Shown here piece after piece: positions 28,700 through 32,390 of a DNA stretch of 32,390 nucleotides. How positions within the stretch are numbered: the first letter of the stretch is position 1; the number at the start of each line of letters is the position of its first letter. Position numbers and translations under genes: made by a program. A model generated the notes under the pieces. That model had not been told where the DNA came from, made no database searches, and saw nothing but the letters and a program-made list of their open reading frames with translations. This DNA is from Bacteroidales bacterium (GTDB lineage: Bacteria > Bacteroidota > Bacteroidia > Bacteroidales > PWNQ01): NCBI GenBank assembly GCA_021740245.1, contig JAIPAE010000016.1, positions 1 to 32,390 of the forward strand, in the 5' to 3' direction.

Positions 28700-29281
28700 A
28701 TGGTCAGAATAGCTATTTTTGCTTCCGGTAATGGCTCTAATGCTGAAAATATCATCAATTATTTTAAGGATAGCAGCGCTATAAAGTGCGAGCTTATCAT
28801 TTCCAATAAAGAAAATGCATATGTTTTGGAAAGGGCTTCAAAGCATAAAATCTCCGCCAGGCATGTTTCCGGAAAAGAGTTCCGGGAAAATCCAAAAAAG
28901 GTATCTGATTTATTAGTACAACATAACATTGATTTCATTGTCCTTGCCGGCTTTATGTTACTTCTGCCGGAAAAGATCATCCGGAATTACCCGGACAGGA
29001 TTGTCAATATTCATCCGGCGCTGTTACCTTCCTATGGAGGAAAGGGGATGTATGGTATGAATGTTCACCGGGCCGTTATCAATGCAGGTGAGACACAAAG
29101 CGGTATCAGCATCCATTATGTCAATGAAAAATATGATGAGGGGCGAATTATCTTTCAGGCTGCTTGCCCTGTAGATAAAAATGATACTCCTGATACATTA
29201 GCAGAAAAAATTCATCATTTGGAATATAAACACTATCCTGCTGTCATCGAACAAATCATACATGAAAACATCTTGAAATAA
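28700..29281 (+). CDS. purN: Phosphoribosylglycinamide formyltransferase
   Basis: MVRIAIFASGNGSNAENIINYF; FIVLAGFMLLLPEKIIRNYPDRIVNIHPALLPSYGGKGMYG; ORF-track start 28616 is probably too early. Confidence 0.97.
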   Translation: MVRIAIFASGNGSNAENIINYFKDSSAIKCELIISNKENAYVLERASKHKISARHVSGKEFRENPKKVSDLLVQHNIDFIVLAGFMLLLPEKIIRNYPDRIVNIHPALLPSYGGKGMYGMNVHRAVINAGETQSGISIHYVNEKYDEGRIIFQAACPVDKNDTPDTLAEKIHHLEYKHYPAVIEQIIHENILK

Positions 29282-29329
29282 TTCATAAACCACAGCATAT
29301 CAGCAGGGGATCAGGGGAAAACCTGATAT

Positions 29330-30610
29330 CTATTGATTTTTAATCAGGGCTTTAACCGGTTCAAGCCCTTCTGTTGTTCCATGCTGAATGGCTTTCAGGA
29401 CAGCTCCGCCTCCGGTAAAAATATAATATTTAGGATGATCCAGTGCCATGATATATAATCCTGGAAGTAATCTCTTTAATTCCTGCATCGTATCACCACC
29501 GCCGTATAACTTCGATGCTTCCTGGTTTTCATCAATTAAATTATCCAGGGCTATGGTTCCCTCATTAAAATAAGGTGTATAGCCCATAACAGCATTAACA
29601 AAAATCGTTTTGGCGCTGTGAAAAACCTCAGCTACTTTTTCTTCTTTAAATGAGCTTGCTGCTACATCCAACACATAATTCAGATTATCACCTTCTTTAA
29701 AATCAGATATATCAATATTTCTATATTTGCCTTCCAGTTTATCTTCCATAGTATCCGATTCAATGATATGGGGTAGTTCGATCAGTTTTCCGTCGTGTTT
29801 TTCGGCGTAATCTGCAAACTTTTTGGCCAGCTTTAGGTCTTCATCACTCACCCCTTTTATTTTAATGTCATATTTAGCTGATAGATAAGCATTATAAATC
29901 ATACCTCCCAGGATCAGATAATCTGCTTGTTCCATCAAAGCATATAGCGGTTGGATTTTAGTATCAAACTTTGCTCCTGCCACAACAGCAACTAAAGGTT
30001 TATCCGCTTTATATATCCGGTTCAGGTTTTTAATTTCTTTTTGCATTAGATATCCTGCATAGCTTGGTAAATATTTTGATACACCAACGGTTGATGCATG
30101 AGGCTGCCAGGAGCCGAATGCATCATTGACAAAGATATCAGCAAGACCTGCTAATTGATAAGCAAAGCGATCAGCAACTTCTTCTTTACTTTCCTCTCCG
30201 AAAAACCACCGTGTATTTGGCATGTATACGCCGTCTATTTTGCTTTCCCTTAGGTCTCTGATAAGGTGATTTACGGATGTTTCCACGCCCGGATATCCTT
30301 TTTGGGGATGACTTTCGAATTCGGGAATCTTTAATGTTATATGCAATTTATTCTCCAGATAATCTACTATGGGCTGAACAGAAGTATCGTCACTGATCTC
30401 TATAGTACCTTCTTTTTTATTGCGTGGCCTGCCAACATGAGTCATCAGTATTATTTTCCCACCTTTGGCATTAATATGATATAGGGTTCCTATAGTAGCA
30501 TCTATCCGGTAAGGATCATGGATGAATCCTTTTTTAACAACATTATGGTCAACTCTGACCAGAACAATTTTCCCGTCCAGGTCAGCATCTTGTATCAGAG
30601 GTAATTTCAT
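29330..30610 (-). CDS. pgk: Phosphoglycerate kinase
   Basis: GKIVLVRVDHNVV; ILMTHVGRP; VNDAFGSWQPHAST; VVAGAKFDTKI; C-terminal GGGAVLKAI. Confidence 0.96.
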   Translation of the reverse strand: MKLPLIQDADLDGKIVLVRVDHNVVKKGFIHDPYRIDATIGTLYHINAKGGKIILMTHVGRPRNKKEGTIEISDDTSVQPIVDYLENKLHITLKIPEFESHPQKGYPGVETSVNHLIRDLRESKIDGVYMPNTRWFFGEESKEEVADRFAYQLAGLADIFVNDAFGSWQPHASTVGVSKYLPSYAGYLMQKEIKNLNRIYKADKPLVAVVAGAKFDTKIQPLYALMEQADYLILGGMIYNAYLSAKYDIKIKGVSDEDLKLAKKFADYAEKHDGKLIELPHIIESDTMEDKLEGKYRNIDISDFKEGDNLNYVLDVAASSFKEEKVAEVFHSAKTIFVNAVMGYTPYFNEGTIALDNLIDENQEASKLYGGGDTMQELKRLLPGLYIMALDHPKYYIFTGGGAVLKAIQHGTTEGLEPVKALIKNQ

Positions 30611-30628
30611 CGCTTTATTGGTTTTTAG

Positions 30629-31975
30629 TTATTTACTTTGTTCAGCAATTTTTTTCATTATTTGTTCAGTCTGTTCTTCATAGCCGGGTTTACTTAGCAA
30701 AGCAAACATATTGTTTTTATATGCTTCAACACCGGGTTGATCAAAAGGATTAACACCTAATAAATATCCGCTCAAAGCACATGCATATTCAAAGAAAAAA
30801 ATCAACTGCCCTAAATAATATTCGTTAATTTCAGGAATGCTCAGTTGAATCACAGGTATTCCTCCGTCTACATGAGCAAGAATAGTTCCGGTCTCCGCTT
30901 TATGATTAATAGAGTGAATATTTTTACCGGCCAGATAATTTAATTTATCCAGATTATGACCGTCATCCGGGACCTGCATCTTTCGTTTTGGATTATCTAC
31001 ATGTACCACTGTTTCAAACAGAATTCGCTCTCCATCCTGGATATATTGACCCAGTGAATGCAAATCTGTAGTAAAGGATACGGATGCAGGAAAAATCCCT
31101 TTACCTTCTTTGCCTTCGCTTTCGCCATAAAGCTGTTTCCACCACTCTGTGAAATACTGGAGCTGTGGTTCAAATGCCACCATAATTTCCGTTGATTTCT
31201 TTTTATGATAAAGTGCATTTCTGGCGGCAGCATACATAAATGCCTCATTATCTTCCAGTGTATTGGTCATATTCAGATGCTCCCTCATATCTGCTGCCCC
31301 TTTCAGTAGTTCTTCAATATTAGCTCCTCCCATGGCAAGAGGTAACAGACCGACAGGCGTTAGCACCGAATATCGTCCTCCAACATCGTCAGGGACAACA
31401 TAAGAACTATACCCTTCCTGTTTGGTTAACTGTCGCAAAGCACCTTTTTCCTTATCTGTAATAGCAATAATCCGTTTCCGGGCATTTGTCTTTCCATATT
31501 TTTGTTCCAGGTGATCTCTGAGCAACCGAAAAGCAATAGCAGGCTCTGTTGTTGTTCCTGACTTTGATATGACTGTAAGGGCGTAATCTTTCTGATCAAG
31601 GACTTCCATCAAATCAACCAGATAATCTTCAGAAATATTATTCCCTGCATAAAGAATAACCGGCTTTTTTTCCGGTATTAGCTGGTCAAAGCTGTGTTTT
31701 AAAGCTTCATTCACAGCTCTGGCCCCTAAATAAGAGCCTCCGATACCAATTACAACAAACACATCTATATCCGGAGCAAGCCGTCTTACATCATCTTTAA
31801 CAGTTGTGATTATTTCATCTTTCACACTAACAGGAAGGTTTATCCATCCCAAAAATTCACTCCCAACTCCGGTTTTCTTCTGTAATGCTTGCTGGTAATT
31901 TGCAAGGTCTTGTTCATAAGCTTTTAAGTCTTCTGCTTTTACAAAATCTAATATTTGGCTAACATTAATATTCAT
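30629..31975 (-). CDS. pgi: Glucose-6-phosphate isomerase
   Basis: VIGIGGSYLGARA; VISKSGTTTEPAIAFRLL; GGRYSVLTPVGLLPLA; FDQPGVEAYKNNM. Confidence 0.97.
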   Translation of the reverse strand: MNINVSQILDFVKAEDLKAYEQDLANYQQALQKKTGVGSEFLGWINLPVSVKDEIITTVKDDVRRLAPDIDVFVVIGIGGSYLGARAVNEALKHSFDQLIPEKKPVILYAGNNISEDYLVDLMEVLDQKDYALTVISKSGTTTEPAIAFRLLRDHLEQKYGKTNARKRIIAITDKEKGALRQLTKQEGYSSYVVPDDVGGRYSVLTPVGLLPLAMGGANIEELLKGAADMREHLNMTNTLEDNEAFMYAAARNALYHKKKSTEIMVAFEPQLQYFTEWWKQLYGESEGKEGKGIFPASVSFTTDLHSLGQYIQDGERILFETVVHVDNPKRKMQVPDDGHNLDKLNYLAGKNIHSINHKAETGTILAHVDGGIPVIQLSIPEINEYYLGQLIFFFEYACALSGYLLGVNPFDQPGVEAYKNNMFALLSKPGYEEQTEQIMKKIAEQSK

Positions 31976-32044
31976 ACTTATTTCGTTATGAGTTTTAAAG
32001 GGTGAAGATATGATATTTTTGACGTTAAACCAAAATCATATGAA

Positions 32045-32074
32045 ACGAAAAAAGGATAGCCACCGCTATCCTTT
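32045..32074 (-). terminator. Intrinsic terminator, perfect 10-bp stem (AAAGGATAGC-CACC-GCTATCCTTT) with minus-strand T-tract
   Basis: Arms 32051-32060 and 32065-32074; minus-strand read gives ...GGCTATCCTTTTTTCG. Confidence 0.75.
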
Positions 32075-32143
32075 ACACACATGAAAACAACATAAAAAAA
32101 CTTACTTGATCTATGTTTATCAAAAAGAGAAAAATTCTTACTG

Positions 32144-32151
32144 CAAATATA
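32144..32151 (-). promoter_or_regulatory. Candidate -7 element TATATTTG (minus strand) upstream of the terminator-ended segment
   Basis: Exact TAnnTTTG match on the minus strand; no clear -33 at standard spacing. Confidence 0.35.
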
Positions 32152-32390
32152 CATACAAAGCATTATTCACCTCTGTTAAAGGAGCATAACAAAAGTTAAA
32201 ATAAGTTAAAGGTCTGAAAAATATTCACACTTAATTTACATTTGCATATTATGAATCATTACTGTCCGGTAAAAATAAAAAAAAATATTCAGATATTCGT
32301 AACTATCTGAAAAATAGCTAATACTTCGTTAAAATATTTTTATTTTCAAAAGTAAGCCCCCTGTGTCAGAATAATGAAGGTTGCATGAGC

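Noticed and set aside
31978-32163. 61-aa minus-strand ORF upstream of pgi
   Set aside because: Spans a strong intrinsic terminator hairpin and lacks recognisable protein features.

Overview
The window looks like a Bacteroidetes chromosome, judged from TAnnTTTG-type promoters, a T9SS sorting domain, an IPExxxVDY protein and the acpP-fabF-rnc-pyk neighbourhood. The left quarter is a type II-C CRISPR-Cas locus. It has an array of one partial and 34 full identical 36-bp repeats (34 spacers, truncated at the left edge), then cas2, cas1 and a large 1524-aa cas9, all on the minus strand. A divergent plus-strand tracrRNA upstream of cas9 can be read directly: anti-repeat, nexus, hairpin, and a UUCG-tetraloop terminator. 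Its canonical Bacteroidetes promoter overlaps the apparent cas9 promoter. The most unusual feature is a roughly 280-aa block inserted in Cas9 between the HNH and RuvC-III motifs, made of five divergent tandem modules of about 52-60 aa. A charged coiled-coil-like segment lies further C-terminal. The remainder is mostly ordinary: a TetR-regulated RND efflux operon with a PG0541-family partner, rsmI, an M28 peptidase, a K/E-rich conserved hypothetical, tdk, a cyclophilin, pheS, a T9SS-sorted secreted protein, an AbgT transporter, pyk, an IPExxxVDY protein, rnc, fabF, acpP, purN, pgk and pgi. Smaller observations include a near-perfect 34-nt palindrome next to a possible C2/copine-like orphan ORF, candidate TetR operators, and a possible short orphan transcript upstream of pgi. 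All calls come from reading the sequence; no database search was run.
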